From contig CAZMSJ010000006.1 in NCBI GenBank assembly GCA_964568925.1, positions 1 to 58,391 of the forward strand: a stretch of 58,391 nt of DNA, read 5' to 3'. Below the pieces are notes generated by a model, which did not search any database, was not told the DNA's origin, and saw only the letters and a list, made by a program, of their open reading frames with translations. The position numbers were made by a program, and so were the translations under genes. Each line of letters starts with the position of its first letter. The stretch's first letter is position 1. This DNA is from CAYQUL01 sp964568925. GTDB lineage: Bacteria; Patescibacteriota; Microgenomatia; UBA8517. Shown here piece after piece: positions 8,161-16,010 of the stretch.

Positions 8161-8919
8161 CTAAAGGAACTCGATTACCACTTTATTAAACTCATCAGGT
8201 TGATTCTGGTGTACCCAATGGTCTCCTTGTTCTATCACTTTCAATTTAGCGTTTTTAATACTACCTCTCATTTCTTCAGCGTAACTTAATGGAAGAACCT
8301 TATCATCACTTCCCCAAATGATTAGCGTTTTTGCTACTATAAAGGGAAGTAGTCCTCTCAAATCTTGGTTAGTTACGATCTTTTTCACTTCTCTCTTGTA
8401 CTTTCCTTCTTCCTTCAAACCCTTGCTTCGATAGAAAAGTTTCCGTATGTACTCTTCATCAACGCCTGGAACTATGAAGGATACAAATTTGAGTATTTTG
8501 GCAATTACTATTTGAATTCGTAGTGCAATTGACTTCTTCTCAATGCCCGCAGCAGATACCAAAACCAACTTTTTAACTGATTGTGTCCATTTACTCGCAT
8601 AGGCAATTGCAACTCTTGCACCAAAACTCTTTCCAATTAGTATCGGATCTTCTAGCCCAACCGTATCAATGAATTCCTTAAGAAACTCTGCGTATTCAAA
8701 TGTACCCCAAGGTTTAGCTGGAGTTTGGCTCTCACCAAAGCCGGGAAGATCAAGAGCAATGCAATCATAGGAATGAGACAACTCCAAAATGTTCTTTTCC
8801 CATGAATTTTTTGTTCCACCCCACCCATGAATGAAAAGCAGAATGTCTCTCTTGTTTTTCTTGGAGCTAAAAAGACCATATGATATCTTTAGCCCCAAGA
8901 TGTGTATTTGTTTAGTCAT
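8161..8919 (-). CDS. alpha/beta-hydrolase fold protein
   Basis: A 252-residue hydrolase with all landmarks of the fold: oxyanion loop HGWGG after the third strand, LDLPGFGES, the nucleophile elbow GKSFG with Ser in the middle, an Asp in GSDDKV and the catalytic His in GDHW. The cap region (about 125-185) is basic and helical. Such enzymes cut esters, lactones or C-C bonds; the substrate cannot be predicted. It stands alone between the P450 operon and the HTH gene on the same strand, with a TACAAT -10 candidate ten nt before its start and an AAGG close to the ATG. Confidence 0.85.
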   Translation of the reverse strand: MTKQIHILGLKISYGLFSSKKNKRDILLFIHGWGGTKNSWEKNILELSHSYDCIALDLPGFGESQTPAKPWGTFEYAEFLKEFIDTVGLEDPILIGKSFGARVAIAYASKWTQSVKKLVLVSAAGIEKKSIALRIQIVIAKILKFVSFIVPGVDEEYIRKLFYRSKGLKEEGKYKREVKKIVTNQDLRGLLPFIVAKTLIIWGSDDKVLPLSYAEEMRGSIKNAKLKVIEQGDHWVHQNQPDEFNKVVIEFL

Positions 8920-9009
8920 CCTTGTTTGGATTGTATACTTTTTCTATTTCCTCAGGTTATATAAAATTCCACATTTGTGCACTTAGGAACAATTTCTAAC
9001 ACAAAAAAA

Positions 9010-9027
9010 GCACCCACTAACGGGTGC
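9010..9027 (-). terminator. rho-independent terminator of the HTH gene
   Basis: GCACCC pairs with GGGTGC around a 6-nt loop, followed on the minus strand by seven Ts. It lies directly after the HTH protein gene. Confidence 0.85.
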
Positions 9028-9034
9028 CTTAACA

Positions 9035-9847
9035 TTACTTCTTTACAGGCTTTCTAAATTTGGAACCTTCTTGGCTACCAAGTGGAAAACCATGCCTCCT
9101 CATGTATGCATATACTTGAGCTTTTGACAGGTCAACTTTATACAGTGTCTTTGCAAGTATGACGATTCTTGGGGCAGTCCACACATCGGTTTCAAAACCA
9201 TACAACTTTGCCTTTTTGCTAGAAACAATATCGATCAGTTTTTTTAACGTATTCTGTTGATTATTCTCTTCAACAAAAGACCATCCATGTTGGGAAAAGT
9301 ATCGATAAATATGATCTTCACTGTACCGCCTTTCAAACAGTTGAAAGCAAACTTTTGCAACAAGTGCCGCATTCCATACTGACTGTTCAAAGCCAAAGTT
9401 TTTTGGTGAATTTGCCTTCACTACTGCAAGTAGCCTTTTTAGTGTGTTTCGTTTCACCGACGGGCGGGCGTACAGATTGTGACGCTTCAAAAGTCGATTG
9501 ATTGACGAAGCATCATATTCTACTCCAAAGAGTTGTTGAATAGCTTTCCGTACCCTGATAGGCGACCACCAATTTCCTTCAAATCCATATGCTTCTGCCC
9601 CTTTTCGTAGACTCAGTATGAGTTCCTTTTCCTGTTCATCTGTCAATTTGCGAGTAGGCTTACTCCGCCTAAATTGAAGAAGCCCTTTCGTTCCTTCTTT
9701 CCGATATGTATTTCTCCAGACAATAACGGTGTGCTTTGAAATACCAACGATTGTCGCAACTTGCTTTAGTGTGTATCCTTTCTCAATCAAACTTATTGCC
9801 TTGATACGCTTCTTGAATCGCTCCTCTAATGGAATGTTTTGTTTCAC
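9035..9847 (-). CDS. protein built of an HTH domain and three repeated winged-helix-like units, no transposase catalytic domain
   Basis: The first 60 residues are a transposase-type helix-turn-helix (LKQVATIVGISKHTVIVWR). Three similar blocks follow at about 87-125, 151-189 and 216-254. Each begins with (Y/F)GFE, has a Trp three or four residues later, and ends with a helix and a (K/R/Q)-H-(N/G) turn. The blocks resemble the second winged helix of IS630-type transposases, joined by L-K-(R/K)-L spacers. The Asp-Asp-Glu nuclease that normally follows is missing, so this is probably a DNA-binding protein derived from a transposase, not a mobile element. Start is GTG at 9847. It has its own promoter and terminator. 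Confidence 0.75.
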   Translation of the reverse strand: MKQNIPLEERFKKRIKAISLIEKGYTLKQVATIVGISKHTVIVWRNTYRKEGTKGLLQFRRSKPTRKLTDEQEKELILSLRKGAEAYGFEGNWWSPIRVRKAIQQLFGVEYDASSINRLLKRHNLYARPSVKRNTLKRLLAVVKANSPKNFGFEQSVWNAALVAKVCFQLFERRYSEDHIYRYFSQHGWSFVEENNQQNTLKKLIDIVSSKKAKLYGFETDVWTAPRIVILAKTLYKVDLSKAQVYAYMRRHGFPLGSQEGSKFRKPVKK

Positions 9848-9887
9848 AATGTAAACTCACTTTTCTAAGCTTTTTGCTAAACAATAG

Positions 9888-9897
9888 GTGGAGTATA
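9888..9897 (-). promoter_or_regulatory. -10 promoter element of the HTH gene, in a shared 10-mer
   Basis: On the minus strand this reads TATACTCCAC, with TATACT as the -10 hexamer about 45 nt before the GTG start. The same ten bases occur upstream of the GH16 gene and in the spacer before the secreted-protein gene. Confidence 0.55.
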
Positions 9898-9919
9898 AAC
9901 GCTTTTTTGCCACAAAAAA

Positions 9920-9943
9920 AGCGCTTCATATAGCTGAAGCGCT
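9920..9943 (-). terminator. rho-independent terminator of the GH16 gene
   Basis: AGCGCTTCA pairs with TGAAGCGCT around a 6-nt loop, followed on the minus strand by a run of Ts. It is just downstream of the GH16 stop codon. Confidence 0.9.
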
Positions 9944-9950
9944 CCTGTTT

Positions 9951-10775
9951 CTATTTCTTTAACGGGTAGTAGAGAATGTCTTTAATCATCAACTTCCAAC
10001 TCTCCTCACTCCCATCATCAATTCCATTTGGGAAACCTAACTGAAGTCTTTCTGAAAGACTCTTTGCCCAGTTGCCACCCATGGCAAGATTCATCACTAA
10101 ATGCAACTTGTATGGTATTTCCTCATGCACTTCGTGATAGGGCTTTCCATCCAAGGTAAAAATAACCCTGTCAGGTGTCCACTCGACACCATATTCATGA
10201 AAGGTGTCATACATATCAGGAACTTCTATCATTCCCTGATTTGGGTTTACTCCTGAATCAACTGAACCTTTGGTGTGTACGTTTGCAAAGATAATACCAG
10301 GACGAGCACCTTGTGCCTCAGCAATATCAATCTCTGCTGTCATCTTGCCATCAGGTCTACTTTCACTTGTCCGTAACCAAATGGCAGGGAATGTACCGAT
10401 TCCTTTGGGGAACCTGGCAATGATAATGAATTTGCCACCAGTTACATCAAGTGATTGAAAAAGGTTCATTCGACATGAGGTATAGTCTCTCTCGTTTTTC
10501 CTCTCCCTTTTGGCAAAGATGGTTAACACATCACCCGAGACTGCACAGTTACCTGTTGTGTATGTCTGCTCTTCTTTGTTGTAGCCTGCAACTGTGTTGC
10601 CTTGTTCAAAATTCCACAGATTTTGATTGAGTCCTGTTTTGTTTTTGAAGTGAACTTCAAAAGTTGGTTTTGAAACAAAGGGTGACTGCAATTCTTTTAC
10701 AACTAAGACCGCAATAACTACGAGAATGAGTAATACGACCACAGAAACTCCTGCCAAGAGATACCGTTTATCCAC
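9951..10775 (-). CDS. membrane-anchored glycoside hydrolase family 16 (beta-glucanase-like)
   Basis: A 274-residue protein with one N-terminal membrane helix (about residues 6-27) and a GH16 domain. The catalytic motif E-x-D-x-x-E is present as EIDIAE, residues 148-153, with Glu148 and Glu153 the likely nucleophile and acid/base. FHEYGVEWTP and the conserved Trp residues also fit the family. GH16 enzymes cut beta-1,3 or mixed-linkage glucans and some galactans outside the cell. The GTG start follows a strong Shine-Dalgarno site (AAGGAGG, 5 nt spacing). For a presumed episymbiont, a surface-bound glucanase could act on host or neighbour polysaccharide; that is inference. Confidence 0.9.
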   Translation of the reverse strand: MDKRYLLAGVSVVVLLILVVIAVLVVKELQSPFVSKPTFEVHFKNKTGLNQNLWNFEQGNTVAGYNKEEQTYTTGNCAVSGDVLTIFAKRERKNERDYTSCRMNLFQSLDVTGGKFIIIARFPKGIGTFPAIWLRTSESRPDGKMTAEIDIAEAQGARPGIIFANVHTKGSVDSGVNPNQGMIEVPDMYDTFHEYGVEWTPDRVIFTLDGKPYHEVHEEIPYKLHLVMNLAMGGNWAKSLSERLQLGFPNGIDDGSEESWKLMIKDILYYPLKK

Positions 10776-10809
10776 GTAATCCTCCTTGTAACCTTAATGA
10801 GCGTGAAAT

Positions 10810-10819
10810 GTGGAGTATA
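10810..10819 (-). promoter_or_regulatory. -10 promoter element of the GH16 gene, in a shared 10-mer
   Basis: The minus strand reads TATACTCCAC, with TATACT about 40 nt before the GTG start, nearly the same distance as in the HTH gene. Confidence 0.55.
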
Positions 10820-10838
10820 TCAAAGACTGATTAAAAAA

Positions 10839-10866
10839 GGACACTTACCGGAAACGATAAGTGTCC
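10839..10866 (-). terminator. rho-independent terminator of the small gene downstream of 11085
   Basis: GGACACTTA pairs perfectly with TAAGTGTCC around a 10-nt loop, followed on the minus strand by six Ts. Confidence 0.9.
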
Positions 10867-10875
10867 AACCAATCC

Positions 10876-11085
10876 CTAAGCTTTTGTAGGGAAGGGGCGT
10901 TCGATAACGGCTCCTTCCGGTGAAACTAAACTTAATACTTTGCAGCCATGTGCTCGTTCAAGGCGTATCCACAATTGTTCAATCAGGCCTTGTCGTTGGT
11001 TTTCAGTCAGAGAATCATCATTGACTGCCGTTTCAATTTGTTCGATACAAGAAATTTCCAACGGAGTAGGGGTAAACCATGCCAT
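10876..11085 (-). CDS. small hypothetical protein (69 aa)
   Basis: A short acidic cytoplasmic protein with a helical middle (about 15-45) and the tail LVSPEGAVIERP. ATG at 11085 is chosen over a TTG one codon upstream because AGGAG lies 8 nt before it. The Shine-Dalgarno site and the strong terminator directly after the gene support a real gene. No family recognised. Confidence 0.6.
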   Translation of the reverse strand: MAWFTPTPLEISCIEQIETAVNDDSLTENQRQGLIEQLWIRLERAHGCKVLSLVSPEGAVIERPFPTKA

Positions 11086-11170
11086 CAAAATACTCCTAAA
11101 CAGTTCTAAACAAACATCTGACTATAGGGAATAGTACCATTTTGGAGCTGAACTCGCAAGTCTCGAGAGA

Positions 11171-11182
11171 GTGGAGTATAAT
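11171..11182 (+). promoter_or_regulatory. -10 element (TATAAT) of the secreted-protein gene within the third copy of the shared 10-mer
   Basis: TATAAT at 11177-11182 lies 37 nt before the ATG and follows GTGGAG, the same ten bases found at 9888 and 10810. On this strand the 10-mer gives TATAAT; on the other it gives TATACT, so it could serve both directions. Confidence 0.5.
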
Positions 11183-11219
11183 CAAAACTATCAGATATCA
11201 AGAGTAGTAGGAGTTTGTC

Positions 11220-11996
11220 ATGAAAAAGATATTTCTGATTGCACTTTTCAGTCTGTTTGCATTAGCTACGGTCCCGGTTTTGGCCGATGGCAATGGGTAT
11301 CCACCAATTAAGATCAATGTCTGCAACCATGAAGTTGCTGTCGTTAACCCAACGGTATATACCATACCGTTTACGTTGGTCGATCAGGTAGGTGGGTACG
11401 TGTATAACCAACCACTTACTGCCGGTATGGTTGTCACCTTCACCATTCCAGCTGGGCATACGTTAGTTATTTCCTCAGGAGTGTTGTCACTCCAGGTAAA
11501 TGACTCGACGGGATGTTTTAACGCCTATGATGGAACGCTTATGGCTGGGTATCCGGTGTATGTGTACCCAACACCTGTGTATCAGGCACCAGTTGTTTAC
11601 ATAAATTTCACCCCCGAGTCGTGCGTGGCGGGAACATATCAAGGTATTTTGCCTTTGGTTCCGACCGTTAATGGACTCAGTGGAAATGTGGTGATTTATC
11701 AGACTGATGGCCCAGATTCAGGAGTGTTACGCACGCAATCAATCTTTGATGCGGTGCTTAACAATGGGAAGTTTGATGCCTTAACCCGGTGTACTTTCCG
11801 TCAGACGACAACGATCTGGCAGGGTCCAAACTACGTTTTGTACCCTATTTCCAATTGGTATCGGGCATATGTAGATGGTGTTCCTGTTGTAACCTTTGGG
11901 TTACTTTCAGGACAGACAAACCAAGCACTCATTGTTTGGTATGACGCCACCCATTTTGCGCCAGATCAGCTGCATCACTATGTGTTTGCCAGCTAA
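11220..11996 (+). CDS. secreted protein of unknown function
   Basis: A 258-residue protein with a clear signal peptide (basic start, hydrophobic residues 5-20, cleavage likely after VLADG or just before). The mature part is rich in Tyr, Val, Thr and Pro with few charges, includes YPVYVYPTPVYQAP near residues 111-124, and four Cys that could form disulphides. Predicted as a beta-rich extracellular or cell-surface protein. ATG at 11220 is supported by TAGGAG 6 nt upstream. A GTAGCCTC/GAGGCTAC hairpin follows the stop at 12010-12031 without a T-run. No known family recognised. Confidence 0.75.
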   Translation: MKKIFLIALFSLFALATVPVLADGNGYPPIKINVCNHEVAVVNPTVYTIPFTLVDQVGGYVYNQPLTAGMVVTFTIPAGHTLVISSGVLSLQVNDSTGCFNAYDGTLMAGYPVYVYPTPVYQAPVVYINFTPESCVAGTYQGILPLVPTVNGLSGNVVIYQTDGPDSGVLRTQSIFDAVLNNGKFDALTRCTFRQTTTIWQGPNYVLYPISNWYRAYVDGVPVVTFGLLSGQTNQALIVWYDATHFAPDQLHHYVFAS

Positions 11997-12228
11997 GTTT
12001 TTTCCTTTTGTAGCCTCCTTACCGAGGCTACAAAAACGCTTGACAAGCTGTTTCAGGCAGCATATACTTCCTTCTGTTAGTTGCATTACCCCTTATGAAA
12101 ATTGAATCTTTTTATAGGAAAGCACATATAAAAATTTCCTAAAATAAACCCCTAAAGATCATTTTCTCACCCGTTATTTTTGTCAGAGGGGGGCATTTTT
12201 TTTGAAAAGACTAACTAAAAATAAACAT

Positions 12229-12696
12229 ATGGATCAAACAAAACAAATTCAAGTAACCGCAGAAGGACTCGAAGCATTAAAGCTCGAACTTCTCGATTTA
12301 ACAGATGTGAAGCGTCCTTCAACAGTGGCGCGATTGGAACGTGCTCGAGGAGAAGGCGATTTAGCTGAAAACAGTGATTACACAAATGCAAAAGAAGAAC
12401 TCGATTTCCTCGATGGAAGAATTGATGAATTAACTGAAGTTGTTCAAAATGCAGTTGTTGTAACTGACACCGGACGCAAAGGCGTTGTCGGAGTTGGTAC
12501 ACAAGTTACTGTTGAAGTAAATGGATCAAGTCATGTCTTCAAAATTGTTGGAGAATGGGAAGCAGATCCTGCTGCAAAAAAGATTTCTCATGAATCTCCA
12601 TTGGGACAAGCTCTTATGGATAAAAAAGTTGGAGAAGTTGTTGAAGTTGAAGCACCTGCTGGAAAAATTACATACAAGATCGTAGAAGTAAAATAA
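12229..12696 (+). CDS. greA: transcription elongation factor GreA
   Basis: A 155-residue GreA, which restarts backtracked RNA polymerase by stimulating transcript cleavage. The coiled-coil N-terminal domain carries the conserved acidic tip, RARGEGDLAENSDY (about 37-50), where the Asp and Glu chelate the catalytic metal. The C-terminal FKBP-like domain has ISHESPLGQALM. ATG at 12229 is preferred over an in-frame TTG 27 nt upstream because family members begin close to this Met. The stop TAA shares one base with the start of the next gene, so the two are coupled. It marks the start of the core-gene region. Confidence 0.95.
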   Translation: MDQTKQIQVTAEGLEALKLELLDLTDVKRPSTVARLERARGEGDLAENSDYTNAKEELDFLDGRIDELTEVVQNAVVVTDTGRKGVVGVGTQVTVEVNGSSHVFKIVGEWEADPAAKKISHESPLGQALMDKKVGEVVEVEAPAGKITYKIVEVK

Positions 12697-13262
12697 TGCT
12701 CACTCGACAAGAAGCTCTTGATCTCCTTCATTCGCGCATGCAGTCCCACAACCTTCGCCGTCATTGTTATGCTGTCGAAGTTGTCATGAAATCCTTAGCC
12801 CAAAGACTTGGTGGGGATCCTGATGTGTGGGCAGTAGCTGGTCTTCTTCATGATGCTGACTACGAGGTCACTAAAACTGATACCCAAAAACATACTCATT
12901 TATTACTTGAGTGGTTAACTGGTATTGAAGAACGTCCAGAAATTTTAGAAGCCATTCATGCACATGCCTATGGCTACGTAAACAACGCTCCAGAACCGAA
13001 GAACGCGATGGAGTGGTCTCTCTACTGTTGTGACGAGTTAACTGGTTTTATCGTGGCAATTGCACTTATTCGACCAGAGAAAAAGCTCTCAGCAGTAACA
13101 GTCGAGGCAGTAATGTCTAAGTGGAACCAAAAAGCCTTTGCAAAAGGAGTAGACCGCGACCAGATTGCTCTTTGCGAACAAAAACTAGCAATTCCTCTCC
13201 CAGAATTTATTGAAATTGCCCTTACTTCAATGCAATCAATTGCTCCAGAACTCGGGTTGTAA
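12696..13262 (+). CDS. HD-domain phosphohydrolase
   Basis: A 188-residue HD/HDIG-type protein. The metal-binding His residues are in LRRHCYAVE (His at about 23) and the HD pair in LLHDADYE (about 51-58); a further His-x-His is in AIHAHAYG and an Asp in CDELTG. Such proteins hydrolyse nucleotide monophosphates or phosphorylated substrates; the exact substrate is unknown. The start codon ATG overlaps the greA stop by one base, indicating co-transcription. The end lies directly in front of the serS promoter. Confidence 0.85.
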   Translation: MLTRQEALDLLHSRMQSHNLRRHCYAVEVVMKSLAQRLGGDPDVWAVAGLLHDADYEVTKTDTQKHTHLLLEWLTGIEERPEILEAIHAHAYGYVNNAPEPKNAMEWSLYCCDELTGFIVAIALIRPEKKLSAVTVEAVMSKWNQKAFAKGVDRDQIALCEQKLAIPLPEFIEIALTSMQSIAPELGL

Positions 13263-13268
13263 TATACT
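13263..13268 (+). promoter_or_regulatory. serS -10 hexamer 6 nt before the start codon
   Basis: TATACT is followed by only six bases before the ATG of serS, so transcription would begin at or next to the start codon. The hexamer begins within a base of the end of the preceding gene. Confidence 0.6.
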
Positions 13269-13274
13269 CGGGCT

Positions 13275-14561
13275 ATGCTAGACATCACCTTAGTTCGCGA
13301 AAACCCAGATTTTTATAAAAAAGCATTAGCTGACAAGAAAGCCAACCCATCACTCGTTGATGATCTTTTGTCTGTTGATGAGAAGCGTCGTGCCTTAATT
13401 GGTGAAATTCAGACACTTCGAGAATTAAAAAATAAATTTTCTAAAGAACAAAATATTGAAGAAGGAAAGAGAATTAAGGGAGAACTCAGTGCAAAGGAGC
13501 CAGAGCTGACTAAGCTTGAAGCTTCATACAAAGAGATTCTTTGGAGTCTTCCAAACTCTGCAGCAGAGGATGTACCTGTTGGAGCTGATGAGTCAGCAAA
13601 CGTTGTACTTCGTACCTGGGGTACCCCAAAGAAATTTGATTTTCCGGTGAAGGATCACATTACCATTGGTGAAGAGTTGGACATTATTGATGTGAAGAAG
13701 GCCAGTGACGTCTCTGGCGCACGATTTGCCTATCTAAAAGGAGATGGCGCACTTCTTGAGTTTGCTCTCGTTTCATTTGCGTTCTCTGTTTTAACTGACA
13801 GTGATCGATTGAAAGAGATAGCAGAGGAGAATAATCTCACTGTATCAGTGAAGCCCTTTGTCCCCGTTGTTCCTCCTGTCATGATTAAACCAGATGTCTT
13901 TGAACGAATGGCAAGACTTAAACCTGAAGAAGAACGATATCACTTCCCAACAGATGATATGTATTTAGTTGGAAGTGCAGAGCACACCCTTGGTGCACTA
14001 CATATTGATGAAGCCATTGCAGAGAAGGAATTCCCAATCAGATATGTTGGTTTCTCAACCAGTTTCCGACGTGAAGCAGGTTCATACGGTCGTGACACCA
14101 AAGGTATTCTTCGAGTTCATCAATTTGATAAGGTTGAAATCGAATCTTTCACAACAAAAGAGACCGGAAGTGATGAACAACAATTTATTGTTCGTCTGCA
14201 GGAATACTTTATGAAACAGCTTGAGTTGCCTCATGAGGTCATGGCAGTTTGCACCGGGGACATGGGAGGACCAGATTATCGACAAATTGACATTAACACC
14301 TGGATTCCAAGCCAAGATAAATATCGAGAAACCCACTCAAGTGACTACAACACTGACTATCAATCACGACGCTTAAACACACGGGTGAAGAGAACAACAA
14401 ATGACATTGAGTTCGTTCATATGAATGATGCAACTGTGTTTGCTGTTGGCAGAACATTAATTGCTATTCTTGAAAATAATCAGCAAGCTGATGGCACTGT
14501 TTTAATTCCTACAGTCCTTCAAAAGTGGATGGGGAAAGACAAGATTGTTAAAAGAAGCTAA
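13275..14561 (+). CDS. serS: seryl-tRNA synthetase
   Basis: A 428-residue class II synthetase that charges tRNA-Ser. The N-terminal 100 residues form the helical tRNA-binding arm (two long charged helices). Class II motif 2 is FSTSFRREAGSYGRDTKG, followed by RVHQFDKVE. The motif 3 region is FAVGRTLIAILEN near the C-terminus. The length is normal for bacterial SerS. There is no Shine-Dalgarno site; a TATACT -10 lies six bases before the ATG, so the mRNA is probably leaderless. Confidence 0.97.
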   Translation: MLDITLVRENPDFYKKALADKKANPSLVDDLLSVDEKRRALIGEIQTLRELKNKFSKEQNIEEGKRIKGELSAKEPELTKLEASYKEILWSLPNSAAEDVPVGADESANVVLRTWGTPKKFDFPVKDHITIGEELDIIDVKKASDVSGARFAYLKGDGALLEFALVSFAFSVLTDSDRLKEIAEENNLTVSVKPFVPVVPPVMIKPDVFERMARLKPEEERYHFPTDDMYLVGSAEHTLGALHIDEAIAEKEFPIRYVGFSTSFRREAGSYGRDTKGILRVHQFDKVEIESFTTKETGSDEQQFIVRLQEYFMKQLELPHEVMAVCTGDMGGPDYRQIDINTWIPSQDKYRETHSSDYNTDYQSRRLNTRVKRTTNDIEFVHMNDATVFAVGRTLIAILENNQQADGTVLIPTVLQKWMGKDKIVKRS

Positions 14562-14577
14562 TTTCTCCACAAAAAAA

Positions 14578-14595
14578 GGCACACCGTTGTGTGCC
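14578..14595 (-). terminator. rho-independent terminator of the small gene at 14606
   Basis: GGCACAC and GTGTGCC form a 7-bp stem, followed on the minus strand by seven Ts. It lies between convergent serS and the small gene. Confidence 0.85.
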
Positions 14596-14605
14596 TCTAC
14601 AATAC

Positions 14606-14911
14606 TTACAAATAACTCAGGATGACGATTGCAAGTTCTTCACCTGACAGTCCCATGTGATATTGAACACTTCTGGCAATCTGCGCATAGAGTTCACCTT
14701 GCCTATCAAGGGGAAATTTCAATTCTTCGTTTTGCCTATTATTCAGGTAAATTGCCGCTGGATTGAGAATAACAGGCTGCTTACCCGTCAACAGATGTTT
14801 CGGGTTCATTTTCTCTAATGTCAGAAACGTTTTTCCTCGTTTGACGTTGAGAGGGTGGACCTGGCGAAATTTACGTTCAACTCCATCGCCGAGATATATT
14901 TCAACTTTCAC
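14606..14911 (-). CDS. small hypothetical protein (101 aa)
   Basis: A soluble 101-residue protein with no recognised family. It begins MKVEIYLGDGVERKF and has mixed beta and alpha character, with a helical tail. The GTG start is supported by AAGGAG 6 nt upstream, and a TATAAT -10 candidate lies about 35 nt upstream, so unlike its core neighbours it has a normal leader. A terminator follows. Confidence 0.6.
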   Translation of the reverse strand: MKVEIYLGDGVERKFRQVHPLNVKRGKTFLTLEKMNPKHLLTGKQPVILNPAAIYLNNRQNEELKFPLDRQGELYAQIARSVQYHMGLSGEELAIVILSYL

Positions 14912-14956
14912 AAATATCTCCTTAAACGCTACCTTCGATGAGGATTATAACATATC

Positions 14957-15943
14957 TTATATTATTTCAAAACTTCCCACATGCATTCCCATGTTGCAGG
15001 AGTAGGTGAGGAGACCTTTCTCAGTTGGGGTGAATGTCAAACTTTCTTGCCCATCTTGTGGCAAAAGTTTGGTAATGCCAAGGGAAGGAATAGAGAAAGC
15101 ACGAGCACAACCTTGAGTGCCAACAGAGGTTAAGGTAAGGTGCACCGGAACCCCAACTCTGAGTGTCTGTGAAGACATTTGGTATCCATCAGTTGATACG
15201 GCAACGGTCACTTCCTGTACCCCATTTGTCTCAGGTGCAAGAGCACGTGTGGTATTTGATATCTGGAGGGCATAGAGGTAATTTTGGAAGGTGTGAGGGG
15301 ACCCTCGTAATATCTGTCCAGTATTTAATGAAACGATTCCTAAATAGAAAACAACAAACGCTCCAACGATTCGAAATGACATTCTCGACAAAAGTGCAGA
15401 GGCGGTGGCTCCAATTGCAATAAATTGTGGAAGGGTGCCAATGGTAAACAATCCCATGATTAAGGCTCCGCTTACGGCACTGCCTGATGAGAGAGCTAGA
15501 ATCATCATACTTTGGGTAATTCCACAGGGCAAAACTACCGTAAATGCTCCCATTATGGCTGGGGTAATGATTGACTCTGTTTGTGGCGCTTTTCTAATAA
15601 ATTTAAATAAAAACTTTGGAGGCATGATGACGGTGTATCTGAAAATTGGATGAAGGTTAAGAAGATGTGCAGCGCTTGCAAGCATATAGAGTCCTGCACC
15701 AATCTGCAGCCATCCTTGTACTGTAAGACTAATATTAAAGCTTCCACCAATCACACCAAGGATTGCTCCGAGAATAGTGTATGCAATAAGTTTTGAAAGG
15801 AGGAAGGAAACTAAGCCAATTCCTCTTTGTGGAATTTTTGAAAGAGAAGAAGAGAGAAGTCCACCTTGAACGGCAAGACAAGAGAAACCTCCGCTTGTAA
15901 GTCCTGTGATAAGTGCCAGTGTAAGAGTCGGAAGAAGTACCAT
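14957..15943 (-). CDS. TauE/SafE-type membrane protein fused to a cupredoxin-like domain
   Basis: About 230 residues of six or seven membrane helices, of the DsbD/TauE/SafE type (glycine-rich GLTSGGFSCLAVQGG near the start, VLPCGITQ in the middle), followed by an extracytoplasmic domain of about 90 residues that looks like a cupredoxin. The end of that domain has YSCNMGMHVG, offering Cys, Met and His as copper ligands, and GCARAF upstream. The Cys residues in SCLAV and PCGIT suit metal or redox transfer across the membrane. Copper export, delivery or sensing is the best guess. The ATG lies 5 nt after TACAAT, so the transcript is probably leaderless. Confidence 0.8.
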   Translation of the reverse strand: MVLLPTLTLALITGLTSGGFSCLAVQGGLLSSSLSKIPQRGIGLVSFLLSKLIAYTILGAILGVIGGSFNISLTVQGWLQIGAGLYMLASAAHLLNLHPIFRYTVIMPPKFLFKFIRKAPQTESIITPAIMGAFTVVLPCGITQSMMILALSSGSAVSGALIMGLFTIGTLPQFIAIGATASALLSRMSFRIVGAFVVFYLGIVSLNTGQILRGSPHTFQNYLYALQISNTTRALAPETNGVQEVTVAVSTDGYQMSSQTLRVGVPVHLTLTSVGTQGCARAFSIPSLGITKLLPQDGQESLTFTPTEKGLLTYSCNMGMHVGSFEII

Positions 15944-15979
15944 ACGTCATTGTATCTTACTGTGTAAACAAAAAAAATA

Positions 15980-15999
15980 ACCCGGCATTTCAGCCGGGT
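15980..15999 (-). terminator. rho-independent terminator of the Nudix-like gene
   Basis: ACCCGGC pairs with GCCGGGT around a 6-nt loop and is followed on the minus strand by a T-rich run (TATTTTTTTT). Confidence 0.85.
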
Positions 16000-16010
16000 C
16001 ACCATTGTCT

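Noticed and set aside
9035..9847. Calling an insertion sequence
   Set aside because: There is no DDE nuclease domain, and I saw no terminal inverted repeats; the gene has its own promoter and terminator.
12010..12031. Strong terminator after the secreted-protein gene
   Set aside because: The GTAGCCTC/GAGGCTAC hairpin is real but is followed by A-rich sequence, not Ts, so it is only a possible terminator.
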